Origin: Marinospirillum sp035271045
Lineage (GTDB): Bacteria; Pseudomonadota; Gammaproteobacteria; Pseudomonadales; Halomonadaceae
Direction: 5' to 3'
Assembly: GCF_035271045.1 (NCBI RefSeq)
Contig: NZ_DATESC010000012.1
Coordinates: 5,204 to 69,203 of the forward strand
DNA length: 64,000 nt
Part shown: positions 9,228 through 18,355 of the stretch, piece after piece
How positions within the stretch are numbered: position 1 is the first letter of the stretch
Layout of the letters: each line of letters opens with the position of its first letter
Made by a program: the position numbers and the translations under genes
Notes under the pieces: model-generated
The model's database searches: none
The model's input: only the letters and a program-made list of their open reading frames with translations
Told to the model about the DNA's origin: nothing

Positions 9228-9273
9228 AACCAACACAAAACACCAGACTTTAGTCTGGTGTTTTGTGTTGGTT
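9228..9273. terminator. long perfect palindrome terminating the importer operon
   Basis: A 22-bp perfect inverted repeat with only TT at its centre starts 27 bases after the LivF stop. Its GC-rich core CACCAGACT/AGTCTGGTG is flanked by A-rich and T-rich arms, so it can terminate in either direction. Confidence 0.82.
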
Positions 9274-9350
9274 ATTAAAAAATTATTTATAATCAATAAT
9301 ATATAGTTGATTTCATGAATATAATTTATAACATTTAATCAAGCTAACTG

Positions 9351-9380
9351 TTGACATCTTCTAGTCGTAAAGTCTAATGT
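9351..9380 (+). promoter_or_regulatory. promoter of the HD-GYP-like gene
   Basis: A consensus -35 TTGACA (9351-9356) and a -10 TAATGT (9375-9380) are separated by 18 bp. Transcription should start near 9387, 25 bases before the ATG at 9412. Confidence 0.6.
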
Positions 9381-9411
9381 ATTAAATTTATTTGTATTTT
9401 TGAGAAACACA

Positions 9412-10629
9412 ATGTCAACCAAACATTTTGACCTGTTAAGAATTGAGCCGGAACAACTGCGTGTTGGTGAACCAACGCCTTTTCCTATTTGTGATGCTGA
9501 TGGACAAGAATTACTTGAAAAAGGTGGCCTTATTCAGTCAGAGGTGTATAAAAAATTATTGCTACAAGTAGGCTTTTTTGCGCGTAGGAAATACGTGCCG
9601 CCTAAAGAGCCTGTTAAGCAGCCCAATATTATTAAAGGTAAAATTAATCCCTTTGCTGAGTTTGATGATTTAAGTGTGCAGCTAGAGGCTTTGTTTAAAC
9701 GGTTAGAGCTTTCTAAAACCCAGCCTGCGGGCAGTGTTATGCGTAAAATTTACGACATTGCGACACAAATTCAAAGTTTGATTAAGTACGATGCGGATGC
9801 TTTGATGGGTGCGGTACACTTGTCCGACCGTTTTGAATACCATGTTCACCATCCCATGCAAATAGCTATTTTAACGGAATTAATTTTAGAACGATTAAAA
9901 GTGACTCAAGATGTTAGATTAAGCACTTTAGCGGCTGCTTTAACCAGTAATTTAGCGATGAATCCTTATCAAAAACTCTTAAATCAGCAAAAAACACCTT
10001 TAAATGAACCGCAGCGTAAGTTAGTTAACGATCACCCTTTATTAAGTGCAAATCAATTAGAAGAAGCCGGTGTGAATGATGAACTTTGGCTAGAATTGGT
10101 TCAACAACACCATGAAAAATTAGATGGTACGGGTTATCCATTACAGTTATCGGGAATGTATATTCGTCATGAAGCTTTGATTTTAGCTTTAGCCGATGTT
10201 TATTCTGCAATGATAACGCCAAGGGTTTATCGTGGGCCAATTAAATTGGCAGAATCTTTGCGTGATTTGTTTATTCAGCGTGGTAGCAAGTTTGATGATA
10301 AATTAACCCGTTTATTTATTAATGAGTTAGGGCTGTATCCACCTGGGATTTATGTGCGTTTAGACAATGGTGAGTTAGCCGTGGTTGTTGGTAGAACCAC
10401 TGATTTTAAAGAACCGATTGTCGCCAGCATTAGAAAAGCAGATGGTAATATGCATACGACACCGCGCCGCCATAACACCAAAGAGGCGGGTTATGGTATT
10501 CGTTATGTGTGTGAGCCTTCTGAGCGAGTTAAAGTTGATTCTTCACAACTCTGGGGCTTTGAAGCGTTAAAGGTTAATATTAAAGTTGACTTATCTAGTG
10601 TTGATGCTTTTATACGTGGCTTACATTAA
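9412..10629 (+). CDS. degenerate HD-GYP domain protein
   Basis: This protein of about 405 residues has an N-terminal region of the kind that precedes HD-GYP domains in response and surface-behaviour regulators, then an HD-GYP domain. Conserved parts remain: the first-helix histidines (HHPMQIAIL), DHPLLS, QQHHEKLDGTGYP and ADVYSAMITPRVYRG. The defining HD pair is gone: the helix that normally reads LLHDIGK reads AALTSNLAM. The family hydrolyses cyclic di-GMP with a two- or three-iron site. Losing the HD pair suggests an inactive or altered enzyme, perhaps a c-di-GMP binding protein. ATG 9412 is preferred over TTG 9400 on codon strength. Confidence 0.85.
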   Translation: MSTKHFDLLRIEPEQLRVGEPTPFPICDADGQELLEKGGLIQSEVYKKLLLQVGFFARRKYVPPKEPVKQPNIIKGKINPFAEFDDLSVQLEALFKRLELSKTQPAGSVMRKIYDIATQIQSLIKYDADALMGAVHLSDRFEYHVHHPMQIAILTELILERLKVTQDVRLSTLAAALTSNLAMNPYQKLLNQQKTPLNEPQRKLVNDHPLLSANQLEEAGVNDELWLELVQQHHEKLDGTGYPLQLSGMYIRHEALILALADVYSAMITPRVYRGPIKLAESLRDLFIQRGSKFDDKLTRLFINELGLYPPGIYVRLDNGELAVVVGRTTDFKEPIVASIRKADGNMHTTPRRHNTKEAGYGIRYVCEPSERVKVDSSQLWGFEALKVNIKVDLSSVDAFIRGLH

Positions 10630-10642
10630 TTTTTTTAAAAAT

Positions 10643-10680
10643 AAAAACCACAGAGCAATAGCAACGACTGTGTGGTTTTT
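10643..10680. terminator. bidirectional terminator between convergent genes
   Basis: The stem AAAAACCACA / TGTGGTTTTT lies between the HD-GYP-like gene and the convergent rnb gene, with A and T runs at both ends. It can serve both transcripts. Confidence 0.85.
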
Positions 10681-10694
10681 ACTTATTTAAATAT

Positions 10695-12674
10695 TTAAGC
10701 CGATGGGCGAGCAATAAGACTGCGTTGATCCACTTTAACTTCCGTTAATTCAACTTGAATTTTATCAGTCACACGGTATTGCACTTCGTCTTTAATTTTT
10801 ATCCAAGCGTTGTCGGCATCACACACAATTTCATCTTTAGTGGCATGAATGGATGAGCCGGGAATAAAGACCGCTGCACCATTAACTAATAATCTAGCTC
10901 GCATACCGCCTCGATTAATATTAAAAATTTCCGCTTCAAAACGCTCACCAATTTTTTCTTCTAAAAAGCGAGCATAGAGCCAGTCTTTAACTTCACGTTC
11001 CGCTTGGCGGTTAACTTTACGCGCTAGGGTTAGTTGTTCTGGTAGGTTTTCATCTAATGCATGAGGCGTTTGGCCGACCAAAACGGCTTTAATTAGGCGG
11101 TGGTTAATCATGTCACCGTATTTACGAATGGGTGATGTCCAAGTCGCGTAGCTTTCAAAACCAAGACCAAAGTGTGGGCCAGGAACAATGGCAAGTAAAG
11201 AGAAGCCTTGGTGTCTGCGTAGACGTGCATCTAACCAGCCGGATTCTTGGTTATCAAGGCTTTGGCGTAAATGCCTAAAACCCAAAAGTGTATCTAAGTT
11301 TTCAGCTGTAAAAGCTTCTTCATGGTAAGTCAGTCCTTGTTTAGCAATTAGCTCTAAAGCGCCACCAACTTTTTCAGCATCAAAACCTTGGTGAACATTG
11401 TAAACACCCTGTCCTGTTTTTTCTGCTAAGAAAGCAGCAGCACACACGTTGGCTAATAACATGGCTTCTTCAACCATTTTATGACCAATGCGGCGTTCTT
11501 CTGTCACTATGTCGACAACCTTACCCTCGGCATCTAGTACAAAACGGTAATCAGGAAAGTCTTTAAATACTAATGCGTTCTCGTGTCGCCAAGCCAAACG
11601 CGCTGCTGCCAATGCTTCAAACTGTTTTAACGCTTCAGCAGTTTTTTCATTAGCTGGCTGCCATTCACCTTTGCCTTCTAACCAGTCAGACACTTTTAAA
11701 TAATCTAGCTTAGCTTTGGATTCTATCCAGCCCGCTGTAAACTCAGCCGCGCCTATTTGAGCACCCAAAGCATCAAGGTTAATGGTGGCTATTAATGCAG
11801 GGCGGCGTTGATTTTCTATTAAAGAGCATAAGTCATCTGAAAGCACTTTGGGCAGCATGGTAACGGTGCGTGCGGGTAAGTAGAGCGTAAATGCGCGGGC
11901 TTTGGCTTCAATGTCTGCAGCAGTGCCTTCTGCAACGTAAGCAGTGGGGTCAGCAATGGCGACTTTTAATTCCCAGCCACCTTCAGCACGGGGTTGAATC
12001 GCTAAGGCATCGTCCATATCCAGTGTTGATTCGCTGTCTAGGGTGAAAAAGTGCTCAGCGGTTAAGTCTTGGCGTACTAAACCTTCGGGGTCGGTTAGCG
12101 TCCAGTTTTCTTCAATAATGGGTTGTTCACGCGGTAAGTCATGGCGTGCCAAGATAACCCACCACGGGGCGTAATGGTCATTATTTTTGGCGATTAGCTG
12201 AGTGATCTCAACAAAAAAGCCATTATCTTTTGGGTTAAGTGGATGACGTTCTAAAAAGGCCACAACCCAATCGCCATCATCTAAAGAAGCTTCATCTAAA
12301 CCACTAACGGTTTTACCTTTTAATGCTTGTTTAATGCTGGGATGATCGGGGACAACGGCTAGCTTGCCATGCACTTTTTGAATACGACCAATAAAGCGGT
12401 TTAAACCCATTTCAACCAATTCTTCGGGTTCAGCGTTTTCACGCAGCTCACCTTTGTTGTCACGTTCTTCATGTAATACGGCTTTAACCAAGTCGCCATG
12501 CAGCACTTTTTTCATGTAAGGTGGTGGCACAAAGTAGCTTTTACCGTCATCGGTTTCTAAAAAACCAAAACCACGATCGGTGCCTTTAATACGACCCTCA
12601 ACCCTAGGCGTGGTTTGGCGTAGCTGTGATTTAAGCTGCGACAGTAAGGAATTGTTTTTTAGTGCATTTTGCAT
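10695..12674 (-). CDS. rnb: exoribonuclease II
   Basis: This 659-residue processive 3'-to-5' exoribonuclease of mRNA decay is close to the 644 residues of E. coli RNase II. An N-terminal cold-shock domain (about 22-90, GRIKGTDRGFGFLETDDG) is followed by the RNB catalytic core and a C-terminal S1 domain (about 570-650). The metal-binding aspartates fall at 213, 219, 221 and 222 in DSESTLDMDDAL, the exact spacing of the family. The downstream RxxP region TSPIRKYGDMINHRL is also present. A small membrane-protein gene lies 32 bp upstream on the same strand and may be co-transcribed. Confidence 0.97.
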   Translation of the reverse strand: MQNALKNNSLLSQLKSQLRQTTPRVEGRIKGTDRGFGFLETDDGKSYFVPPPYMKKVLHGDLVKAVLHEERDNKGELRENAEPEELVEMGLNRFIGRIQKVHGKLAVVPDHPSIKQALKGKTVSGLDEASLDDGDWVVAFLERHPLNPKDNGFFVEITQLIAKNNDHYAPWWVILARHDLPREQPIIEENWTLTDPEGLVRQDLTAEHFFTLDSESTLDMDDALAIQPRAEGGWELKVAIADPTAYVAEGTAADIEAKARAFTLYLPARTVTMLPKVLSDDLCSLIENQRRPALIATINLDALGAQIGAAEFTAGWIESKAKLDYLKVSDWLEGKGEWQPANEKTAEALKQFEALAAARLAWRHENALVFKDFPDYRFVLDAEGKVVDIVTEERRIGHKMVEEAMLLANVCAAAFLAEKTGQGVYNVHQGFDAEKVGGALELIAKQGLTYHEEAFTAENLDTLLGFRHLRQSLDNQESGWLDARLRRHQGFSLLAIVPGPHFGLGFESYATWTSPIRKYGDMINHRLIKAVLVGQTPHALDENLPEQLTLARKVNRQAEREVKDWLYARFLEEKIGERFEAEIFNINRGGMRARLLVNGAAVFIPGSSIHATKDEIVCDADNAWIKIKDEVQYRVTDKIQVELTEVKVDQRSLIARPSA

Positions 12675-12706
12675 GGATGAATTAACCTCTGTTTGATCGT
12701 TGGGTG

Positions 12707-12925
12707 CTATTTAATGTCTGGTGTCATGTACTGCTGTATTTCTATTTGGCGCATTTCGCTGGGGCTAGGGCCAACAAAGTGTCCATACCAAACCGGTGCA
12801 GTACCGATTAAAAAACCTGCTAGCGCTAAACTGATGCCTAATCTTTTATGTTTTTCTTTAATGGTGAGACCAATCAATACAATAATCACACCAATAAAAT
12901 GCAAGAAAAAAATGCTGGGAGCCAT
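12707..12925 (-). CDS. small two-helix membrane protein, unknown
   Basis: This 72-residue protein has two predicted membrane helices (about residues 4-22 and 28-47) joined by a short basic loop (KEKHKR), and a polar tail after residue 52. It starts at ATG 12925 with a GGA-type ribosome site about 11 bases upstream and ends 32 bp before rnb, so it is probably the first gene of an rnb operon. The opposite strand also has a frame of similar length, but this strand has better membrane-protein character. I do not recognise the family. Confidence 0.55.
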   Translation of the reverse strand: MAPSIFFLHFIGVIIVLIGLTIKEKHKRLGISLALAGFLIGTAPVWYGHFVGPSPSEMRQIEIQQYMTPDIK

Positions 12926-13024
12926 ATAAAAAAGTTTCCATCTTGTTGGTGAGTGGACAAGGCAAGTAAACTCGTCGCTTATTCTACCTCATTGTTGTTT
13001 TTCATTTCACTGCTGGAGTCCGTT

Positions 13025-13858
13025 ATGTTGCATCCACGTAGTTTTTCTCACTTCAATGCCGTTGCTAAGGTTGCTGCAATACAAATGAACTCAGCAGCCG
13101 ATTGGGTTAAAAATCGTGATACAGCGGAAAAACTAATTGCACAAGCTGTTGACCAAGGTGCAGAACTGGTTGCTTTACCAGAGTATTTTCCAATCATCAG
13201 TGCCGATAAAAAAGCCCGCTTTGTATTAGCCGAAGACGATGGCTGTGGTCCAATGCAAGACTTTTTAGCCGAGCAAGCCCAAAAATACGGTATTTGGCTG
13301 GTAGGTGGCAGTTTGCCACTAAAAAGTTACGTTGCCGATAAATTAACCAATAGCTGCTTAGTTTATGGCCCAAATGGTGCGCGAGTGGTGCGTTACGACA
13401 AGGTACATTTATTTAGTTTTCAAAAAGGTGAAGAGCGCTACGATGAGTCTGCTACACAAATAGCTGGCAATCAGCCGGTTAGTTTTGACACCCCTTTTGG
13501 GCGCATTGGTTTGGGTATTTGTTACGATTTGCGTTTTCCTGAACTATTTCGTCAGTTAAATGCGATTGACTTATTGATTTTACCTGCTGCTTTTACTGTT
13601 CCAACAGGTCAAGCGCATTGGGCGTTACTGTTGCGTGCCAGAGCCGTTGAAAACCTGTGTTATGTGTTAGCGCCAGCTCAAGTTGGTTTACACGAAAATG
13701 GTAGAAAAACCTATGGGCATTCAATGCTAATAGACCCTTGGGGCGATGTGTTAGCTTGCTTGCCCGAAGGTGAAGGTGTGGTGATGGATGAATTAAAAGC
13801 GGCTAGATTACAAGAAGTGCGTCTACAACTACCGGCGTTAGCGCACCGGCGTTGGTAG
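13025..13858 (+). CDS. carbon-nitrogen hydrolase (Nit/YbeM-type amidase)
   Basis: This nitrilase-superfamily amidase has all three catalytic residues: Glu in ALPEYFP, Lys in VRYDKVHLF and Cys in GICYDLRFPE. The sequence is closest in character to the Nit1/YbeM branch that hydrolyses deaminated glutathione, a metabolite-repair reaction. I place the start at ATG 13025, six bases after GGAG, giving 277 residues, near the 262 of YbeM. An upstream in-frame GTG at 12953 would add an unlikely hydrophobic extension. The substrate is by family resemblance only. Confidence 0.88.
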   Translation: MLHPRSFSHFNAVAKVAAIQMNSAADWVKNRDTAEKLIAQAVDQGAELVALPEYFPIISADKKARFVLAEDDGCGPMQDFLAEQAQKYGIWLVGGSLPLKSYVADKLTNSCLVYGPNGARVVRYDKVHLFSFQKGEERYDESATQIAGNQPVSFDTPFGRIGLGICYDLRFPELFRQLNAIDLLILPAAFTVPTGQAHWALLLRARAVENLCYVLAPAQVGLHENGRKTYGHSMLIDPWGDVLACLPEGEGVVMDELKAARLQEVRLQLPALAHRRW

Positions 13859-13880
13859 ATTGCTTTAAAGATCAGTCAGT

Positions 13881-14267
13881 TTAATGACTGCTGCGACTGG
13901 TGACGATATTTTTAAGACGCGCTTCTAGTAAGTCTTTTAACAGCGGGAGCCAAGTTTGTTCTGGCTCACGTTCAGCGGTTAACAGTGTAAGGTTGCCTTT
14001 TTCGGTCAACTCCAATAAAGCTAAAAGCTTTTTTGGTTGTTGATGCAACTCTTCACGGTAACTATGCGTAAAATTTTTCCAGTCTAGCAGGCCTTTGGTT
14101 AATTGACGCTTTAAACCTGTGCTAGGTGCTGCTTGTTGATACCAAGTATCGACACCTAAATCATGTAAATCACGCCCATGCGGTAGAATACGATCCACTA
14201 AAACGCGTGCACCATCTTGTTCGTCTTTTGCTGCATAAACCCATTTAATAGCTATTTTGTGTTTCAT
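13881..14267 (-). CDS. DUF488 family protein
   Basis: This cytoplasmic protein of about 128 residues belongs to the DUF488/YeaO-like family, recognised by RVLVDRILPHGRDL near the N-terminus, the W-Y segment and LTLLTAEREPEQ near the C-terminus. No function is established for the group. The start is set at ATG 14267, preceded by AGAAGG at good spacing. A TTG six codons upstream is unlikely. It converges with the amidase gene (22-bp gap) and is divergent from the DUF1266 gene. Confidence 0.8.
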   Translation of the reverse strand: MKHKIAIKWVYAAKDEQDGARVLVDRILPHGRDLHDLGVDTWYQQAAPSTGLKRQLTKGLLDWKNFTHSYREELHQQPKKLLALLELTEKGNLTLLTAEREPEQTWLPLLKDLLEARLKNIVTSRSSH

Positions 14268-14341
14268 AACGCCTTCTCTGTTCAATTGGTCTGACGCTAG
14301 CGCTTCACTCGGTTAGAATAGGAAACCTAGTTCTTTTCCCT

Positions 14342-16816
14342 ATGGGGGTTCTTTTGTCTGTAACCTTATCTGGCTGGCTGCACCCATTATTAATTGCTGT
14401 TAATGATCGTCAATCTATTGATGACCGTGAAACAGGTGAGATTTTAGCTGAATGTAATTTGCCTCATCTAGCCGATGCCTATGCATTCTTACACCGTGCT
14501 TGGCAGCAGTCTTCTGCCAGTGGGCTGGTTAATAGTGTGCAAGTGCTTGTAGCCATGCAGCATTTACACTGGATTGAACCGGCAGAAAGCAACGCTTGGT
14601 TAGCACTTTTTGCCCAGCGTTTACAGCAAGCTTACCCTGAATTTGAGCAATTAATCTACGCTTTGCAACAAGAAGATTATGGTGCTGCAAAACTCCAGCG
14701 TTTTGCAAGTGCTGATTTTTCTTTGTGGCAACAAGACTTGATGGTTGAATGCCCATTAACTGGATTAACCGTCACGCTCCCTAAAGCTTTACAGGTGCGT
14801 AACACGCCCATTGGCTATGCCTTAGCCATTCGATCCTCTACTTTTGTGGTTTATAACCAAGCTTTAAACGAGCGCGATGCTTTAAGGCAAAAATTTTGGC
14901 CTGATGTAAAAGCCACTTTGAATGAATATTGGCAGGTGCATTCAGCCAAAGATTGTAAGCAGCTGCTGTACTGGATGGCGGGTCAAGGCCAGCGTTACGC
15001 TTGGCAATTAGACGTGATTTGGTTGCAGCAAGCAGAAGCGTCTGACCGTGAGGTTTGGCGCAGCGAACTCCCCAAAGGTTACGAAAATTATGCTGATTTG
15101 TTGGCTAATTTAGAGCCAGATAGCCCATTAGATGTGGCGGCTTGGGACTGGATACGCATGGCCGATTTAGCCTTGGCTGGTTATTTGGCTGGCTATTTGA
15201 CGCAGGCAGAATGGCGCACTTTTGCTTTAATGGCGCTTTGGTTATTACGCAGTCAGTACACGTCTTGGCAAGCGCTGGCGGACAGTTATTTATTGGGTTA
15301 TAAGTTGTGGAAAACTCAAACTGATTTTACGCTAAGCCCTGAGTTAGAAGCGACTTGGGCACTGCTTTTGGAATCACCTTTCTCACCGTTTAAACAATTA
15401 GATTGGCAAGCTTTGTCGTTAGATCATCCTGATTTTCGGGATGCTAGGGCTAATTTTTCTGCGGATTTAAATGATCCATTTTTATTAACCAGTTTGGTCG
15501 CAAGTTTGCGTGATGATGCCAGTTTGCTAACTGGCTTAGCACCCGATGATTTACCTAAAGAGCGCCGCGATGAAGCGCGTGACTATTTATTTGCCGGTTT
15601 AGACGTTCATCCTGATGAGTTGTTAACATCAACTTTGGCTAGATTTTGGCAACCGGGTCGTGTGCATCATTACGATCAATTGGCACTTAATTGCCGTATT
15701 AATAAAGCGCCACGCCTTGCTAAAAACCTAGTTGCTACGCCTCATGTTTGGAGTCAATGGCGACAACAGTCACCACATTTAGCTGCGCTAGTGAGGCATC
15801 CAGCGGGCATTGTGATGGCAGAAAAATATGCTTTTTATTTAGTAAAAGCCGAAGAAACCCAGCATTACCCAGCGGTAGAAAGAGAACAGCTAACGCTGGC
15901 TTTAAAAGACTATTTAAGTTGGCACTATTCGTCGGCGCAAGCCATGTTGTTGGCTTGGCAGGGCTGGGATCAGGTTTTATCGCAAGTTGATGATGAAAAG
16001 CCTTTGCTCGCCGAATTGGATTGGCATTTAAAAGACCCCGGTAGTTTATTTCGCTTTATTCCTTGGGAACGACCACAGGTTAGTTTTACTGAGCCGGGTC
16101 GATCGGTCAGTGAAGCTGATTTAGCCACGTTAAACTTGGTTGGCCCGCTGACGGGTATTCATTGGTCTTGGCCTGAAAAGTTACCGGCTTGGCCGCGTGG
16201 CGAATTAAAAAACCTGCTACAAGATACGCATTTATTTCAAACGGCAGATGATTTATTAGGTTACCTTGACCATTTGTATCATGCGGGTGATCGGCAAGAA
16301 TACCTGATTGCTTTTTCACCCTTTACTTTAAATGCAGAAAGGCTAGACGCAGAAATCGACACCCATGAACAAGATGAGCGTGATGAAGAGCAAGAGGCTT
16401 ATTACCAGCGTTTATTAAGGGTTAAACACAACACGCTAGGCATTAATGATGTTGATTTAACCGCTTGGGATATGGTGCAATTAGTTGATTTGGCGGTGGC
16501 TGGGTATCAATTGGATTGGTTGGATGATGCTCAATTACGTGATTGGTTAGCTAAAGTACGCGGATTAATCATTGAGGAATATTACGGTTGGGATGACTTT
16601 GCACGGGCGCTGTTAGCGGGTTATAGCTTTTTTATGAATGAATCTGAGCAGCGTGGCGAGTTATTAGAAACCTTTAGTCAGCGCTTATTAAGCTTGTTAA
16701 TTGCTGTGCCGCCTCAAGTGGGGCTTTGGTATACCTTGGCTTGGCCAGGTGAAAGAGCAAGGGATTGGAATCAAGCTTCAACCGCCTTAATAACGGCTAA
16801 GCAACGCCTGCACTAA
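14342..16816 (+). CDS. large protein with two DUF1266 domains
   Basis: This 824-residue protein has no signal peptide or membrane helix. It contains two copies of the short helical DUF1266 motif, one at about residues 245-325 (AWDWIRMADLALAGYLAGYLT, WQALADSYLLGYKLW) and one at about 695-765 (AWDMVQLVDLAVAGYQ, WDDFARALLAGYSFF). The stretch between them is Trp/Leu/Asp rich and unrecognised. E. coli has DUF1266 genes (ybeQ/ybeR/ybeU) near leuS, and leuS also lies nearby here. The ATG at 14342 has no ribosome site. A TTG at 14354, five bases after GGGGG, is an alternative. The 3' end overlaps convergent holA by 20 bp. Function unknown. Confidence 0.75.
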   Translation: MGVLLSVTLSGWLHPLLIAVNDRQSIDDRETGEILAECNLPHLADAYAFLHRAWQQSSASGLVNSVQVLVAMQHLHWIEPAESNAWLALFAQRLQQAYPEFEQLIYALQQEDYGAAKLQRFASADFSLWQQDLMVECPLTGLTVTLPKALQVRNTPIGYALAIRSSTFVVYNQALNERDALRQKFWPDVKATLNEYWQVHSAKDCKQLLYWMAGQGQRYAWQLDVIWLQQAEASDREVWRSELPKGYENYADLLANLEPDSPLDVAAWDWIRMADLALAGYLAGYLTQAEWRTFALMALWLLRSQYTSWQALADSYLLGYKLWKTQTDFTLSPELEATWALLLESPFSPFKQLDWQALSLDHPDFRDARANFSADLNDPFLLTSLVASLRDDASLLTGLAPDDLPKERRDEARDYLFAGLDVHPDELLTSTLARFWQPGRVHHYDQLALNCRINKAPRLAKNLVATPHVWSQWRQQSPHLAALVRHPAGIVMAEKYAFYLVKAEETQHYPAVEREQLTLALKDYLSWHYSSAQAMLLAWQGWDQVLSQVDDEKPLLAELDWHLKDPGSLFRFIPWERPQVSFTEPGRSVSEADLATLNLVGPLTGIHWSWPEKLPAWPRGELKNLLQDTHLFQTADDLLGYLDHLYHAGDRQEYLIAFSPFTLNAERLDAEIDTHEQDERDEEQEAYYQRLLRVKHNTLGINDVDLTAWDMVQLVDLAVAGYQLDWLDDAQLRDWLAKVRGLIIEEYYGWDDFARALLAGYSFFMNESEQRGELLETFSQRLLSLLIAVPPQVGLWYTLAWPGERARDWNQASTALITAKQRLH

Positions 16817-17810
16817 ATTGAGTGACTAGCTGTAATAACAAGTCGTTAAGCGGTTCACCTGAACCCTTAATGGCTTGATCGCAGCGGTTAGCCAGTTGCA
16901 GCAGTTGTTGTGCTTGATGCAGGCTTAGGCGGTGCGATGCTTTGAAATACAAAGGTTTACGGGCATCCCAAATGCGTAATTGTTGGCAAAGGGTGTCAAA
17001 AGGAAGCCCGTCATTTAATTTAAAGGTTAAGTGGCAAATCTGGCGTATCTCTCGGGTTAATGCCCACAGCAACAAAGGTGCTTCGGTGCCTTCTGCTTGT
17101 AAACCACGTAAAATACGCACAGCGCGATTGCCCTTACCGTCTAAACACGCATCGGCTAAATCAAACAAGCTATAGCGGCTGGCATCTTCTATTAATAACA
17201 GTAAATTCTCGGCACTTAGCCTATCACCTGCATTAACAAATAAACGTAGCTTTTCAATTTCTTGCGCGGCAGCTAATAAATTGCCTTCTACTTTTTCAGC
17301 TAATAATGCAGCAGCAGCGGGTTCAAGTATGAGTCCAATGGATTGGCAGCGTTGGTTGATCCATTGCGGTAGTTGATTGGCATTCACTGGCCAAATTTGT
17401 ACGATTAAACCGGCTTGATCGACGGACTTGTACCAAGCACTTTTAGTTTGGGCTGCATCTAATTTATTGCTGCTGAATAGAAAAATATCAGGACTGCTGG
17501 TGAGTTTTTCGCAAATTTTTCTAACCACTTCGCCGCCTTCTTTGCCCGTTTTGCTGGCACCCAGACGCACTTCAATTAATTTGCTATCACCAAATAAAGA
17601 CATACTGGCTGAAGCGTCTAACAGACTGCGCCATACAAAATTAGTGCCTATATCAAAAACTTCACGTTCAGCAACGCCCTGTTTTTTAACCGTTAAACGA
17701 ATAATATCCGCTGCTTCTTGCATTTGTAACGGTTCATCGCCCATTAACCAAATGATTTTTGGCAGCTGTTTTTTCAAACTGGTCGCCAGTTTGTTGAGGG
17801 TTATTTTCAT
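16797..17810 (-). CDS. holA: DNA polymerase III subunit delta
   Basis: This 337-residue delta subunit of the clamp loader opens the beta sliding clamp. The N-terminal clamp-binding region includes WLMGDEPLQMQEAADIIR, followed by the AAA+-like fold without a functional nucleotide site and the C-terminal collar domain. It overlaps the upstream lptE by four bases and sits in the conserved order leuS-lptE-holA. A nadD gene often follows in relatives, but here the 3' neighbour is the convergent DUF1266 gene. Confidence 0.96.
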   Translation of the reverse strand: MKITLNKLATSLKKQLPKIIWLMGDEPLQMQEAADIIRLTVKKQGVAEREVFDIGTNFVWRSLLDASASMSLFGDSKLIEVRLGASKTGKEGGEVVRKICEKLTSSPDIFLFSSNKLDAAQTKSAWYKSVDQAGLIVQIWPVNANQLPQWINQRCQSIGLILEPAAAALLAEKVEGNLLAAAQEIEKLRLFVNAGDRLSAENLLLLIEDASRYSLFDLADACLDGKGNRAVRILRGLQAEGTEAPLLLWALTREIRQICHLTFKLNDGLPFDTLCQQLRIWDARKPLYFKASHRLSLHQAQQLLQLANRCDQAIKGSGEPLNDLLLQLVTQFSAGVA

Positions 17811-18355
17811 TGCTGCAATGCTTGAATGCGTAAGGTTAGCTGGCGTATTAGGTCGTTTTCCATGCTGCGTAATAGCTCGCGGCGTAGGCTGTCACGCGCT
17901 AAAAGACTGCTGTCGCGCTGATAAGAATATTGACGATAGGCTTGAAAAGGTTGATTGGTAAATAGTGGTTCGCCTTCGCTGTTGCTGGCGCTGGCAATAA
18001 TTTTTAGGCTTAGCTCAAACGTTTCTGTGCTGCCAAAAACAACTTGGCGTTGGTTTGATTCAAATGTACTGAGTGCTAAACGTAGGCGGCTGGCGTTTAT
18101 TTCTTTACTGATTGCTATACCCGATTGTTGCAGTTGCCTTGCTAGCGTGTCGGCAAGGTTTTTTGCATTATTGTCGCTACTGATGTGCAGTGGTTGTAAA
18201 TGTTGAGGTAGCTCAATAAAGCCACTGAGACGAAAGCCACAAGCGCTGCTAAGTAGTGCTAACAGTAACACTAGGCTAAACCCTAGACGAAACTTGAAGC
18301 GTGGCTTGGTTATTGACTTAATTGCTGACTTTATTGAGCTGAGCATTTTAACCAA
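17807..18355 (-). CDS. lptE: LPS assembly lipoprotein LptE
   Basis: This 182-residue outer-membrane lipoprotein plugs the LptD barrel and helps place lipopolysaccharide in the outer leaflet. A basic N-terminus and hydrophobic stretch end in the lipobox LLSSACGF, with the lipidated cysteine near residue 40. FRLSGFIELP follows, typical of LptE/RlpB. It overlaps leuS by eight bases upstream and holA by four bases downstream, so the three genes are translationally coupled. Confidence 0.94.
   Translation of the reverse strand: MVKMLSSIKSAIKSITKPRFKFRLGFSLVLLLALLSSACGFRLSGFIELPQHLQPLHISSDNNAKNLADTLARQLQQSGIAISKEINASRLRLALSTFESNQRQVVFGSTETFELSLKIIASASNSEGEPLFTNQPFQAYRQYSYQRDSSLLARDSLRRELLRSMENDLIRQLTLRIQALQQ

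Noticed and set aside
12693..12929. Plus-strand 78-codon frame opposite the small membrane protein
   Set aside because: It has a basic, Cys/Met-rich composition of no known type, while the minus-strand frame encodes two clean membrane helices and is oriented with rnb.
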